Shown here one piece after another: positions 28,426-37,350 of a DNA stretch of 64,000 bases. This DNA is from an uncultured SAR86 cluster bacterium. GTDB lineage: Bacteria; Pseudomonadota; Gammaproteobacteria; Magnimaribacterales; D2472. The stretch lies in NCBI GenBank assembly GCA_902511575.1, contig CABXFU010000008.1:25251-89250 (forward strand), written 5' to 3'. The stretch's first letter is position 1, and each line of letters begins with the position of its first letter. Under the pieces are notes generated by a model that saw only the letters and a list, made by a program, of their open reading frames with translations, was not told where the DNA came from and searched no databases. Made by a program: the position numbers and the translations under genes.

Positions 28426-30633
28426 TTAAAACTTATAACTAAATCCTACTTTGATGGTTCTCGGTTTTTGTGATCTTGCGCCCTCAGATGGTGCTCTTGA
28501 AATAATATCTGCATCATCAGAAACATTTTCTATAATCGCATAAATATCCATCAAATCATTAAGGGATTTTCTTATATTTAAATCGATGATTGTATGAGCA
28601 TTAATCTTGTTATAAGTACCGCATGCTGCAATTGAGCATGAGCTACCCACATCAATTATTCTCATGTTTCCGCTGAGGCCATTGTCAGTAACGAATCCAG
28701 CAACAAGTGACATAGACGAACTAGGAACATATGGCAGATCATCTCCTGCAGCAACTACTCCAAAGTAATCACTCTCAGAACTATTCTTAAAAGTAGCATC
28801 TGTAGAGGTATAAGCTAAAGCAATAGGATAATTTACCCCATCGCCCTCTAAGACCCATGAACCACTGAGCTCTATTCCTTCAACATCTGCTGCACCACCA
28901 CTGAAAACTGCAGATTCATCTGCATTACAGGCTGCACCACTTACAAGGGTACACTCAGCTGCAAGGTTTGAATATTCACTAGAAAAATAGAAGGCCTCTA
29001 TATTAGTTGTACCTGCAGAGTATCTAATACCAAGCTCAGTATTATCAGCTTCCTCTGGATCTGCGCCAAACATAGGAGTCATGCCCTCATGAAACCCTGC
29101 AACCAAAGTAACGTTATCACTCAGGTCATATGTAGCACCAATACTTGAAGTTGTATGATCATTTTTGGTAAAGGTATCTCTATTGTCAGCTTCACCTGTT
29201 CTAACCATTGTTAAGTTTGGTCCTGCGCGATCCGACCATCTTCTATGACGTTGATCATAATCCTCAGATCTGTAACCTATAGTTACATCTAGCTTGCCAA
29301 AATCCATAGTGTCTTGGAGATAATATGAAGTTGCGGTAGATTCTCTTAATCTGTTATTACTATTGTTTAAGCCAATATAACCATACAAAGGAGACAAAGA
29401 ACCATCTGCAGCTTGATCTGCGTATTCGTGAGCCTGAACTCTACTCTCTGAATCTTCCATGTCTCTGTAACCAAGAGTTAAGTCATGAATACCCATAGAA
29501 GTATTTATACTAAATTGATAGCCTTCATTCGTGTAGTATCTGTTGTTATGCTTATATTCAATTTGAACCGGGAGCTTGCCATCAAGAATTGCTTGAGCAT
29601 TTGCACTGCCATTGTTGGCATCACTTATTAATTCATTGATGTCATCTTGCTCTCCATGGGCTTTTTTATTGTTGAAGTCGCTGACTTTAAACCAGTCTCT
29701 ATAATAATCGTTTTGCCATGAAGTAAATTGAACATTAAAGTTTTCAAAGTTACCAACATACGTTAATGAAGTTTGGTCACCATCATTCATCATTTTGTCG
29801 TAAGCAGTTGCTCCATATCTTACTCTTGGATTTGCATTAAAACTTGCTTGTGAAAGACCGACATAGGACTGATTTGATGTCTCATCAAGATCTACCATTT
29901 TTAGAGTTAATGAATGAGCTCCACTTTCATACCTAGCTTTAAAAACAAAGTCTGATTTATTAAATCCAGTATCGCCACCTACATTTGCAATAGAATCAAA
30001 ACCATCACTTTCATGTTCATGAACTTCCACTAAAGCACCGAAGTTACCGCTGGTTCCACCAAAATATGCATGGGTTCTCATCATTCCATTTTCACCTAAT
30101 TCTTGAACAAATTTACCTGAAGTAGTGATAGGAATAGGAGTACTGATTAAGTTAATAGCCCCTCCAATGGTTTGAGGCCCTTGAGAAACAGCAGCAGGCC
30201 CTTTTAAAACTTCAACTGAGTGAATTCTTCCAGTTGTTGGAAAATAATATGCTGATGATGAAGTATAAGGAGAAGGAGCAACAAGCACTCCGTCTTCCAT
30301 GATGGCAACTTTTGCAGATCTTTCTATAGCAGTACCTCGTATAGAGATATTTGGTCTAAGTCCGTAACCCTCTTCAGTTCTCATGTATACGCCAGGAACT
30401 GCGGTGAGGATCTTCTGAATATCAGTATCCATTGCCTTTAATAGGTCTTCGTTTGATATTACTTGTCCAGATCCAGGTAACTTTCTTAGATCTTCCGCTG
30501 AACCAATGATTGTTACCGATTCGATAACTTCCTCAGTATTTTCGTCTGCAAATGCAGGAGCAAAGAAGAGGATTGTTAACAATCCCATAATCACAAAATT
30601 TATTTTTGTATGCGTATTAGGCCAATTTTCCAT
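28426..30633 (-). CDS. TonB-dependent outer membrane receptor, FecA-like, Fur-controlled
   Basis: The start at 30633 is chosen over 30657 because AAGGAG precedes it and a signal peptide follows (INFVIMGLLTILFFAPAFA). A plug domain (SVTIIGSAEDL; IQKILTAVPGVYMRTEEGYG; RPNISIRGT; VEVLKGPAAVSQGPQTIGG) precedes a C-terminal 22-strand barrel ending in IKVGFSYKF with terminal Phe. The plug motifs resemble FecA-type ferric citrate and related receptors. A near-consensus Fur box 50 bp upstream indicates iron control. The ligand, ferric citrate or another iron chelate, is inferred. Confidence 0.9.
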   Translation of the reverse strand: MENWPNTHTKINFVIMGLLTILFFAPAFADENTEEVIESVTIIGSAEDLRKLPGSGQVISNEDLLKAMDTDIQKILTAVPGVYMRTEEGYGLRPNISIRGTAIERSAKVAIMEDGVLVAPSPYTSSSAYYFPTTGRIHSVEVLKGPAAVSQGPQTIGGAINLISTPIPITTSGKFVQELGENGMMRTHAYFGGTSGNFGALVEVHEHESDGFDSIANVGGDTGFNKSDFVFKARYESGAHSLTLKMVDLDETSNQSYVGLSQASFNANPRVRYGATAYDKMMNDGDQTSLTYVGNFENFNVQFTSWQNDYYRDWFKVSDFNNKKAHGEQDDINELISDANNGSANAQAILDGKLPVQIEYKHNNRYYTNEGYQFSINTSMGIHDLTLGYRDMEDSESRVQAHEYADQAADGSLSPLYGYIGLNNSNNRLRESTATSYYLQDTMDFGKLDVTIGYRSEDYDQRHRRWSDRAGPNLTMVRTGEADNRDTFTKNDHTTSSIGATYDLSDNVTLVAGFHEGMTPMFGADPEEADNTELGIRYSAGTTNIEAFYFSSEYSNLAAECTLVSGAACNADESAVFSGGAADVEGIELSGSWVLEGDGVNYPIALAYTSTDATFKNSSESDYFGVVAAGDDLPYVPSSSMSLVAGFVTDNGLSGNMRIIDVGSSCSIAACGTYNKINAHTIIDLNIRKSLNDLMDIYAIIENVSDDADIISRAPSEGARSQKPRTIKVGFSYKF

Positions 30634-30682
30634 TTTATCTCCTTGATAAGTGCTCAAGAAGACAATGGGTCTAATTGAGAAT

Positions 30683-30701
30683 GGTAATGATAATCATTCT
30701 C
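30683..30701 (-). promoter_or_regulatory. Fur box upstream of the FecA-like receptor
   Basis: The 19-mer GGTAATGATAATCATTCTC matches the classic Fur consensus GATAATGATAATCATTATC at 17 of 19 positions and is embedded in a larger GAGAATG...CATTCTC palindrome. It lies between the doxX stop and the receptor start, so the receptor is predicted to be repressed by Fur when iron is plentiful. Confidence 0.88.
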
Positions 30702-30731
30702 ATTTAGATTTACAAGCTTTTTTTATTTTTT

Positions 30732-31148
30732 TTAATTATTACCTTTTATAGCGAAATAAAGCCCCAGAGCAAATAAAAAGATCTGCTCACTCATAAATAA
30801 TTTTTGGGTGATAAACCAATCAGCATGAGCTAAATAAAATGCTCCTGTCATGATGACCAGTACTGCCCCACCGCCGAGTCGGGTTACTAGATGACCTGCA
30901 CCACCAAGAAAGCCGCCTAAGATTACTGCAGCCCCAGCACCAACCTCTCCAATAGCAACAAGACTTGCGACAATCTCAGGAGCTGCTATTCCCATGCTTT
31001 CAAACCAAGTAACCATCTTTTCTGGAGGCAAAGGAAATTTTCCTAAACCGTGCAGAATAAATGACACGCCCAAGACTAATCTTAAAATCCATGGTGCAAA
31101 TACCTCAAAGGGCCTGGCAACGCTATCTAAATAATTTGAAATGCTCAT
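30732..31148 (-). CDS. DoxX-family membrane protein
   Basis: The 138-residue protein has four hydrophobic segments and the family motifs LRLVLGVSFILHGLGKF and GEVGAGAAVILGGFLG. DoxX-like proteins are small quinone-linked or redox-linked membrane proteins; this type is often annotated without function. It has its own ribosome site (GGAGGT) and is followed by the Fur-controlled receptor on the same strand, but the Fur box lies between them, so the two need not share control. Confidence 0.85.
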   Translation of the reverse strand: MSISNYLDSVARPFEVFAPWILRLVLGVSFILHGLGKFPLPPEKMVTWFESMGIAAPEIVASLVAIGEVGAGAAVILGGFLGGAGHLVTRLGGGAVLVIMTGAFYLAHADWFITQKLFMSEQIFLFALGLYFAIKGNN

Positions 31149-31240
31149 ACAACCTCCGTTTTTATATATTGTAGCTGATGTCTTATTAAGAATTGCAATA
31201 TTCTAATCTATCCCTATATTTATACTGATAGGAGAATAAT

Positions 31241-31402
31241 ATGTTTAATCCATTAAAAATGGCAGGTGATATGAAGGGCATGGAAAAAATGCTTAAGCCT
31301 GCATTAGAAAAATTTATGCAAGAATCTGGCTTTGTAAAAGAGTCTGAATTGAGAAAACTCGAAAAGAGGGTTGAAGAGTTAGAGGCAAAATTAAAAAATT
31401 AA
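31241..31402 (+). CDS. Small coiled-coil protein, UbiK/BMFP-like (not in ORF track)
   Basis: A 53-residue reading frame (MFNPLKMAGDMKGMEKMLKP...) with an excellent ribosome site, AGGAG, six bases upstream of the ATG. The C-terminus ESELRKLEKRVEELEAKL is a leucine-heptad coiled coil like the end of UbiK (BMFP family), a ubiquinone biosynthesis accessory factor; the N-terminus is shorter than in UbiK, and a phasin-like small protein is an alternative. Its stop TAA ends directly before the convergent nucleotidyltransferase-cupin gene. Confidence 0.6.
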   Translation: MFNPLKMAGDMKGMEKMLKPALEKFMQESGFVKESELRKLEKRVEELEAKLKN

Positions 31403-32176
31403 TTAATTATTCTCATAATAGAATAATCGCTCTATGTCCTCTTCACTGGTGGACTCCCCATATTGAATCTCAATAATATGGCAGGCATCCTGCGCGGGAT
31501 TAATTAACTGATGCCACTCACCCTGTTTTACATGAAAAACCTCTTCAGTTAATAACTTGGTCTCTTGAATATCTTCTGGATCATCTTGGCTATGTTTGAC
31601 TAAACATGAGCCTTTGCTGACAAACCATATCTCATTTCGCTTTTGATGCCTTTGAAATGACATTCCCTTCTGAGGCTCCAAAATAAGTTCTTTTAGCTTT
31701 ATTCGATGATCCTGAAAGAGATTATAGAACTTGCCCCAAACTCTTTCTTCGCTATCAAACTGCCACTCTTTAAGAATGCTACTTGAAGAATTAATTTTAT
31801 GATCTCCACCGACTCCAAATTTAAACGTTATGCCTGCAACACTCATTTCAGGGATATTTTCTGCTTTTCGATCTCCCCCGTTACAAAAGATAATTTCATC
31901 TTCTGGGTATCTTGATTTAATTTTTTCCAATGCAAAGCAACAACTGCCTTGCTTATCATCATCAAAACCAAGAACTTCATCTACTATCTCTAAATTCGAA
32001 ATTATTATTTCTCTTTCATGAAACGGCATAAAAAACTTGCCTTTCTTTTTAATCAGCCATTCGTCGCTGTTCAGGGCAACAATTAGATGATCTCCAAACC
32101 GCTTAGCAGATTTAAAATATTCAATGTGTCCAGAATGTATTGGATCAAAACCGCCGCTGACAACTATTCTTTTAAT
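31403..32176 (-). CDS. Nucleotidyltransferase-cupin fusion with no ordinary start codon
   Basis: The track lists only 31403-32029, but the open frame runs to 32179. The added N-terminus KRIVVSGGFDPIHSGHIEYF holds the HxGH signature of cytidylyl/adenylyltransferases, so the true protein is about 257 residues: a nucleotidyltransferase (1-120) and a C-terminal cupin like that of mannose-6-phosphate isomerase type II (EVFHVKQGEWHQLINPAQ; FQRHQKRNEIW). No ATG, GTG or TTG is in frame before 32029. An ATG at 32183 after a GGAGG site is off by one base; removing one A from an A5 run would give MKIKRIVVSGGFDP. Otherwise ATT at 32176 is the start. The reaction is sugar-nucleotide-like, partner unknown. 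Confidence 0.75.
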   Translation of the reverse strand: MKRIVVSGGFDPIHSGHIEYFKSAKRFGDHLIVALNSDEWLIKKKGKFFMPFHEREIIISNLEIVDEVLGFDDDKQGSCCFALEKIKSRYPEDEIIFCNGGDRKAENIPEMSVAGITFKFGVGGDHKINSSSSILKEWQFDSEERVWGKFYNLFQDHRIKLKELILEPQKGMSFQRHQKRNEIWFVSKGSCLVKHSQDDPEDIQETKLLTEEVFHVKQGEWHQLINPAQDACHIIEIQYGESTSEEDIERLFYYENN

Positions 32177-32250
32177 TTTTCATATCCTCCAATCATTGGA
32201 TTATACAAGCAACTAGTTAAAATTTCTTGAGGCTGAAATGAGTTTAAAAC

Positions 32251-33150
32251 TTAGATTTTGATTAAAGGGTTTAGAGTAACCCTGTAAGGAATTTTATTTG
32301 CGCCAGGTACTTTTCTTGCAATTAGAAAAGGTTTTAGAGCTTCAATAGCCTTCGGCTCATCATAGTGCCCAATGCTTGGATGAAGATGATGTATAAAATG
32401 AAGCTGCATGGAATGATTTAAATATCTTGGCATCCAATGAGTCCAGAATCGAGTATTTTGATATCTTCCAGTTGAAGTCCCAAGGTGTGGAAAGTAAGAG
32501 AAAAAGACAGTTGTATAAACCGAACCTATCTTGGCGGGCAGCCACCATAGTAATAAGGTTTCCAATGGAAAGATAATAACCAGCACTAAGAGGATAAATC
32601 TATATAAAAGCGCGATTGGAATTGCTTTTTCAAAAGAATGCACAAAAGCCTTGTCAGCTGAAAAAACTTCAAGATACTTTCCAAAGTCTAATGTTGAACC
32701 ATCTAAAACATTTTTAATAACTTTGAGCACGGAACTAGTATGCGCATTAAGATAGTCAGGATCTTTTTCTGGATCATTGGTATAAGCATGATGTTTCATG
32801 TGGGTCACTCTCAAAAGATGATAAGGATAGATAAGAGTAATAAGAGTTATATGACCAACGAACCCATCAAGCCATCTTAGCTTGGAATTACCTCTAGAAT
32901 AATTACCATGTTGAGCTTCATGAGATGGCAAATAAGCAAAACATGCGCATAGGCTTGCGATTAAAAATCCTACCCATAAATCTATAATGCCATTCAGGAC
33001 CAGCGGCCATAATGAAAGCCAAATAACTGCCTGTCCCAAACCTATTAGAATCATTTCCCACTGAAATCTTTGTGAAAAGCTTTTAGCAATTGCTTTTTCT
33101 TTTTCAAATGAAAACTCTGCAGCAATTTCTGGTGATTCTCTCATAACCAA
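32251..33150 (-). CDS. Fatty acid desaturase
   Basis: The 299-residue membrane protein has the three histidine boxes of membrane desaturases: HEAQHG, HMKHH and HFIHH, in the right order with the expected hydrophobic pairs between. The FADS-type HxxxH/HxxHH/HxxHH spacing suggests an acyl-lipid or acyl-CoA desaturase, or a beta-carotene-type hydroxylase relative. It introduces a double bond in a fatty chain with O2 and an electron donor. The product of the preceding small gene overlaps its start by 10 bp. Confidence 0.9.
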   Translation of the reverse strand: MVMRESPEIAAEFSFEKEKAIAKSFSQRFQWEMILIGLGQAVIWLSLWPLVLNGIIDLWVGFLIASLCACFAYLPSHEAQHGNYSRGNSKLRWLDGFVGHITLITLIYPYHLLRVTHMKHHAYTNDPEKDPDYLNAHTSSVLKVIKNVLDGSTLDFGKYLEVFSADKAFVHSFEKAIPIALLYRFILLVLVIIFPLETLLLWWLPAKIGSVYTTVFFSYFPHLGTSTGRYQNTRFWTHWMPRYLNHSMQLHFIHHLHPSIGHYDEPKAIEALKPFLIARKVPGANKIPYRVTLNPLIKI

Positions 33151-33338
33151 GCTCCCCTAATTTTTGCAACAAGCCCTATCAAGGCTCCTGCTCCAAAAGC
33201 AAATACTGAAACATAAGGTGAATCTCCAACTAAACTAGATTTTTGCAGGACTGCATTGATGATACTTCCCAAAAAAATTAGGCCAAACCAAGCCATTTTC
33301 CAGTTCGAAATATGATCAAAAATTTTTTCAATTAACAT
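33141..33338 (-). CDS. Small membrane protein upstream of the desaturase
   Basis: The 65-residue product has two hydrophobic stretches (WFGLIFLGSIINAVL and VSVFAFGAGALIGLVAKI). It overlaps the desaturase start by 10 bp, so the two are translationally coupled. It could be a membrane partner of the desaturase, but there is no recognised domain. Confidence 0.6.
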   Translation of the reverse strand: MLIEKIFDHISNWKMAWFGLIFLGSIINAVLQKSSLVGDSPYVSVFAFGAGALIGLVAKIRGAWL

Positions 33339-33380
33339 TGGAATCCATTATGAACTTAAAAATGATATTTTGTCATAATT

Positions 33381-33854
33381 TTATAATGTTTCTTGTTCAA
33401 TCGCATGAAGCTTTATATCAAATGTTAGAACAGAGTTAGGAGGTATAGTGGGTCTGCTCTCTTTGCCATATGCTAGATCAGGATGAATAAAGGCTCTCCA
33501 AAAATCACCTTCTTGCATAAGGGAGATCACCTTTTGACATCCAGGAATTAATTGTGAAAGTTGAATGGTTAAAGGCTCGCCAATCTCAATAGAGCTCCAA
33601 AATACAGAACCATCCATTAATGTTCCATGAAAATCTGCAGTAATGGTATCTTCAAGTTTTGGTTTAGATGTATTACTTTGAGATGATTCTAAAATCATGT
33701 ATTGAAGGCCTGACTCAATTTCAACGACCTTAGAATTTAATAAATTCTTTGTCAGAAATAATTCACTTTGTTCTAAATTTATTTCTAGATTTGAAGATTT
33801 ACTACACGCGGAGATAAAAATTACTATCGTTAAAAAGATAAATATATTTTTCAT
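33381..33854 (-). CDS. FKBP-type peptidyl-prolyl isomerase, lipoprotein
   Basis: The 157-residue protein begins with a lipoprotein signal (IFLTIVIFISAC, lipobox ISAC). The rest is an FKBP fold: DTITADFHGTLMDGSVFWSS, PLTIQLSQLIPGCQKVISLMQEGDFWRAFIHPDLAYG and PPNSVLTFDIKLHAIE. The classical pattern (FHGTL-DG-FWSS; G-Q; M-EG--W-F-P--LAYG) is present. It assists protein folding in the periplasm and is membrane-anchored by its lipid. A Mip-like N-terminal domain is absent. Confidence 0.9.
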   Translation of the reverse strand: MKNIFIFLTIVIFISACSKSSNLEINLEQSELFLTKNLLNSKVVEIESGLQYMILESSQSNTSKPKLEDTITADFHGTLMDGSVFWSSIEIGEPLTIQLSQLIPGCQKVISLMQEGDFWRAFIHPDLAYGKESRPTIPPNSVLTFDIKLHAIEQETL

Positions 33855-33904
33855 CTTTTGATTATGTCAGAAATATAGCATCAGGTATCTCTGAGATTTT
33901 AGCT

Positions 33905-34675
33905 CTATGAAACCTTTGCAACAGAAATCTTCCAAATTTCTTCTAGATACTCAATGAAATCAATCCATTGATTGAGTGTATCTATTTGAAAAAGATTGCT
34001 TCTAGATTTATAACCTTTTGACAGTTCTTTTATTTGGCTTTTATTTAATTTCAAACTCTTAACTAGGGAAGCTATGTCAAAACATGGATGATTGACTCCA
34101 GAATATTCCCAATCTAGAAAGTAGCATTTTTTATTCCAAAGCAGATTTCCTGGGTGTAAATCATTATGCGAAAGTACTTTATTTGTGGCATCTTGCAATA
34201 ATTCATTGTAAAGGTTTAAAGCTTTTTTAAAAAAAATTTTCTCAGATGAATCAACGAGCAAACTTTGATATAAAGACATTGAATTAGAGAATATATCAAT
34301 AGAATTCTTAGGAATGGGATGACTGTGAAGAGAATAGAGACAGCTACCTAATTGATATAAATCGTTTGCCTTAAATTTCTTACCAGTAAAAAGAGATTGT
34401 GTTCCAGAAATATACTCCCATATCAAGATGCCTGCTGAAATATCACTGTAAAGCACTTTAGGAGCTAGATCTAAATGACTGATATCCATGAGTAGATTCA
34501 CTTCATGCTGCCGATCAATTGCTAGTCTTGAAGCAACCAAAAGATCGACTCTGATAACAGCCTTAACATCATTAAGAATACCCAAATAAACGTTTGAAAT
34601 TGAGCTTGAAGATAATTCACGCTCTAAAATACACTTTCCAGGTATAGATTTAATTTTCTCAAGAGCTGACTGCAT
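33905..34675 (-). CDS. Phosphotransferase, probable thiamine kinase in the TPP-riboswitch operon
   Basis: The track ORF starts at 34714 inside pnuT; the Met at 34675 overlaps pnuT by only 17 bp and is preferred. The protein is an aminoglycoside/choline kinase-like phosphotransferase: the catalytic loop SHNDLHPGNLLW and the metal-binding YFLDWEYSGVNHP (DWEY) are clear. Its position behind a TPP-riboswitch receptor and PnuT argues that it phosphorylates the imported thiamine, like ThiK/YcfN. The operon context carries this assignment; sequence alone shows only the kinase fold. Confidence 0.75.
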   Translation of the reverse strand: MQSALEKIKSIPGKCILERELSSSSISNVYLGILNDVKAVIRVDLLVASRLAIDRQHEVNLLMDISHLDLAPKVLYSDISAGILIWEYISGTQSLFTGKKFKANDLYQLGSCLYSLHSHPIPKNSIDIFSNSMSLYQSLLVDSSEKIFFKKALNLYNELLQDATNKVLSHNDLHPGNLLWNKKCYFLDWEYSGVNHPCFDIASLVKSLKLNKSQIKELSKGYKSRSNLFQIDTLNQWIDFIEYLEEIWKISVAKVS

Positions 34676-35255
34676 TATTCTCTTTAAGCGCTTTACTCCA
34701 TAAACGGAAACCAAATACTATTATTACTATATAGACTCCAAATAAACATGCTGTTAGCCAAAGATCTCTTGAAATAAATAATAGTATTGAAATAGAATCA
34801 ATGACTAACCAATATAGCCAATTTTCAAGCAATTTTTTTGCAACCATATAGGTTGCAACTACTGCCCCCCAAGTCACTAAAGCATCTAAGAATGGAAGAG
34901 CTGAATCAGTGAATAAGCGAAGCAAAGTACCCGAAAGAAATGACAGCATTAATATAATAAAAAGTGCAAAAAAATGATTTAATTTACTCCAGGTGTGTAC
35001 GACAAAATTTTCTTTATTTATTGCTTCCTTTTTCCATTGTGACCAACCATAAAAACCCATAAATACATAAAAAATTTGTAAATATGCCTCCATATATAAG
35101 CCCGCTGAACGCATAATAAAAAAATATAGGATGGAACTAATAATTCCTAAAATCCAGCATAAAATATTTTGTTTGACTGCTAAGATAAGATACAAAATAG
35201 CAAAAATAACCGCTGCTATCTCGAGCCAATTCTGAATAATATAATTAAAAATCAT
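34659..35255 (-). CDS. pnuT: PnuT thiamine transporter (PnuC family)
   Basis: The 198-residue membrane protein has seven or so hydrophobic segments and the family motifs WILGIISSILYFFIM, MGFYGWSQWKK and LENWLYWLVID. PnuC-type transporters take up nicotinamide riboside; TPP-regulated members act as thiamine carriers (PnuT). Because the gene lies in an operon controlled by a TPP riboswitch and next to a kinase that would trap thiamine, the thiamine assignment is preferred. Its start overlaps the TonB receptor gene by 11 bp. Confidence 0.85.
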   Translation of the reverse strand: MIFNYIIQNWLEIAAVIFAILYLILAVKQNILCWILGIISSILYFFIMRSAGLYMEAYLQIFYVFMGFYGWSQWKKEAINKENFVVHTWSKLNHFFALFIILMLSFLSGTLLRLFTDSALPFLDALVTWGAVVATYMVAKKLLENWLYWLVIDSISILLFISRDLWLTACLFGVYIVIIVFGFRLWSKALKENNAVSS

Positions 35256-37350
35256 ATCTCACTGAAAGGCCGACGTGTCTTGGATCGCCGTGTCGTTCAT
35301 ATAATGTATCTTTGAAGTCAGGCGCCTCATTTCCAAAATAAAATCCTCTTACCGAATAATATTCATCAAAAATATTTCTAGCCCAAATGGAATATGTCCA
35401 TCCTCCAATCAAATAATCAAAATTTATATTTGTTAGCGAATATGATTTAGATTGGTTGTTATGCGAATCAGAATAATAAAAGCTACTTTTACCAACTGCA
35501 TCTAAGGATAATGATGCTCTATTTGTAATGGACCAATTCATTCCAAACGCATAACTCTTTTTAGGCGCGTGCGCTTGCGCCCTGCCCTCAAGATCAGGCC
35601 TAGATTTCCAATTATTAATCTCAGTTCTTAACAAGCCCAGTCTTGCAAAAAAATTAAGAGATTCTGTAAGCTGCATATCAATATTGAGTTCTAATCCCTT
35701 GTTTGTTCCTTCAGCTGCATTTTGCGTTAAGAATGAAAAGGTATTCGGGTCTGTTGGATCAACTTGAGTGGAAATTAGAACTTGCTGATCTTCTCTATCA
35801 GAATAAAAAATTACTGCAGCGATATTTGTCTTTGCATCAAAAAGCTGAGCGTTAAAACCAACTTCATAATTTGTTAAAAATTCTGGATCATAATATAGAT
35901 TAGTATTTTTTGACTCTGGAGCTAGCCCAAGATTTAGATTAAAGCCGCCTTGATTAAATCCCCTTGCAACACTAATAAATATATTTGCAACATCACTTAA
36001 GTTTTTGTTCAGTGATATTTTTCCGCCAGACATCTGGTCAGTGGGATTAAATGACTCTCCAAATGAATCATAATAATTTGATTGATAATCCTCCCACCTA
36101 GCTCCTATAGACAGCTTGGTAAATTCGTCTAAAAAGTAATCTATGTTGCCAAATATTGACAAATTATCTGAAGAAAAATTACTTGAAGATGAGGATTGGC
36201 TTCCATATGGACCAAAAGGATCCGATGGATCGCCATAAACTCCATCATCATTCTTAAAATTAACTTCTTTTACATCAAAATAGCTGATACCAAGAACCCA
36301 CTCGGTATTTCTATTTGAATTGAAATTTAGTTCATCTGAAACCAATCTCAATTCTTGACTAAAGGTCTCTCTATCTCTCAATGTTTCTGAAAAATAATCA
36401 TAGGTATAAGGTGCATGTGACTTAGCATTACCCCAATCCGCATCATAGCTAAGAACTACATCCGTATCTGTGATACTGGTGATGCTCTGAAACTCATATC
36501 CGGCGAAGCCATGAAAAATCTTCATGCTATAAGCATTCATTTTTTGAGAATCCATACCTGGTCTATCCGAAAGAGTATTTAAACTTCCATCGATGGTCCA
36601 AATATCTGCTGGATCATCTAAATCTATTTGAGTTATGAGAAATTTAAGTGTTGTTTTATCTCTTAATTTCCAATTAATTTTTAACCTATATGTGTCTTCA
36701 TCTTTTTTTGAAGTATTGGATTTACCTAAAAATAAATTCTTTCTAAATCCATCTGAGTAATCGCTCCTTAATGCCACCCGGTAAGTAATATCTTGATTAA
36801 ATTGTGTGGGACCTCCAAATGCAATTCCTGCATTGCGGGTTCCATAAGTTCCCAAAGTAATTTCACTCGAACCCTCAAATACTTCAGTTGGTTCTTTTGT
36901 CTTTATATAAATTAGCCCAGCTAGAGCATTTGAGCCTATTCTAGATCCCTGAGGTCCTCTATGGACTTCGATTTGATCTACATCAAAAGTTGTTGCAATG
37001 CCTCCTTGGCCAGAGTAATCAATATCATCAATCAGAAATCCTACTGCTGAATTGGGGGTTCTCTCATATCCAGATCTTTCTCCAATGCCCCTAATTTGAA
37101 AATGTCTTGCCCTGGAATCACTTGCAGCAAAATTAAGGTTTGGTACCAAATAAGAAAGATTTTCAAAATGCTTGATTGGTTGTGATTCTATAATTTGATT
37201 ATTAAGAATGACAATGCTTGAGTCTTCTTCAAGAACATTTATTTCGCGCCAGTCTCCTTTTACAATTATTTCTTCAATGTCCTGAGAGAAGCTGGCAATG
37301 CTAAGAAAAATGAAAAAAAATGAAAAAAAAGTATTGTTGATGATGTGCAT
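35245..37350 (-). CDS. TPP-regulated TonB-dependent receptor, probable thiamine uptake
   Basis: The 701-residue protein has a signal peptide (IINNTFFSFFFIFLSIASFS), a TonB-box-like strand (EEIIVKGDW), a plug (NLSYLVPNLNFAASDSRARHFQIRGIG; QIEVHRGPQGSRIGSNALAG) and a long beta-barrel ending in VGLSVRYDF. Directly in front lies a TPP riboswitch, so the ligand is likely thiamine or a thiamine derivative, not iron. It is followed by overlapping pnuT and a kinase, giving outer membrane uptake, inner membrane uptake and phosphorylation. Confidence 0.88.
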   Translation of the reverse strand: MHIINNTFFSFFFIFLSIASFSQDIEEIIVKGDWREINVLEEDSSIVILNNQIIESQPIKHFENLSYLVPNLNFAASDSRARHFQIRGIGERSGYERTPNSAVGFLIDDIDYSGQGGIATTFDVDQIEVHRGPQGSRIGSNALAGLIYIKTKEPTEVFEGSSEITLGTYGTRNAGIAFGGPTQFNQDITYRVALRSDYSDGFRKNLFLGKSNTSKKDEDTYRLKINWKLRDKTTLKFLITQIDLDDPADIWTIDGSLNTLSDRPGMDSQKMNAYSMKIFHGFAGYEFQSITSITDTDVVLSYDADWGNAKSHAPYTYDYFSETLRDRETFSQELRLVSDELNFNSNRNTEWVLGISYFDVKEVNFKNDDGVYGDPSDPFGPYGSQSSSSSNFSSDNLSIFGNIDYFLDEFTKLSIGARWEDYQSNYYDSFGESFNPTDQMSGGKISLNKNLSDVANIFISVARGFNQGGFNLNLGLAPESKNTNLYYDPEFLTNYEVGFNAQLFDAKTNIAAVIFYSDREDQQVLISTQVDPTDPNTFSFLTQNAAEGTNKGLELNIDMQLTESLNFFARLGLLRTEINNWKSRPDLEGRAQAHAPKKSYAFGMNWSITNRASLSLDAVGKSSFYYSDSHNNQSKSYSLTNINFDYLIGGWTYSIWARNIFDEYYSVRGFYFGNEAPDFKDTLYERHGDPRHVGLSVRYDF

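Noticed and set aside
30683-30731. Cobalamin riboswitch before the receptor
   Set aside because: The spacer is only about 100 bp and holds a Fur box; no B12 box was seen.
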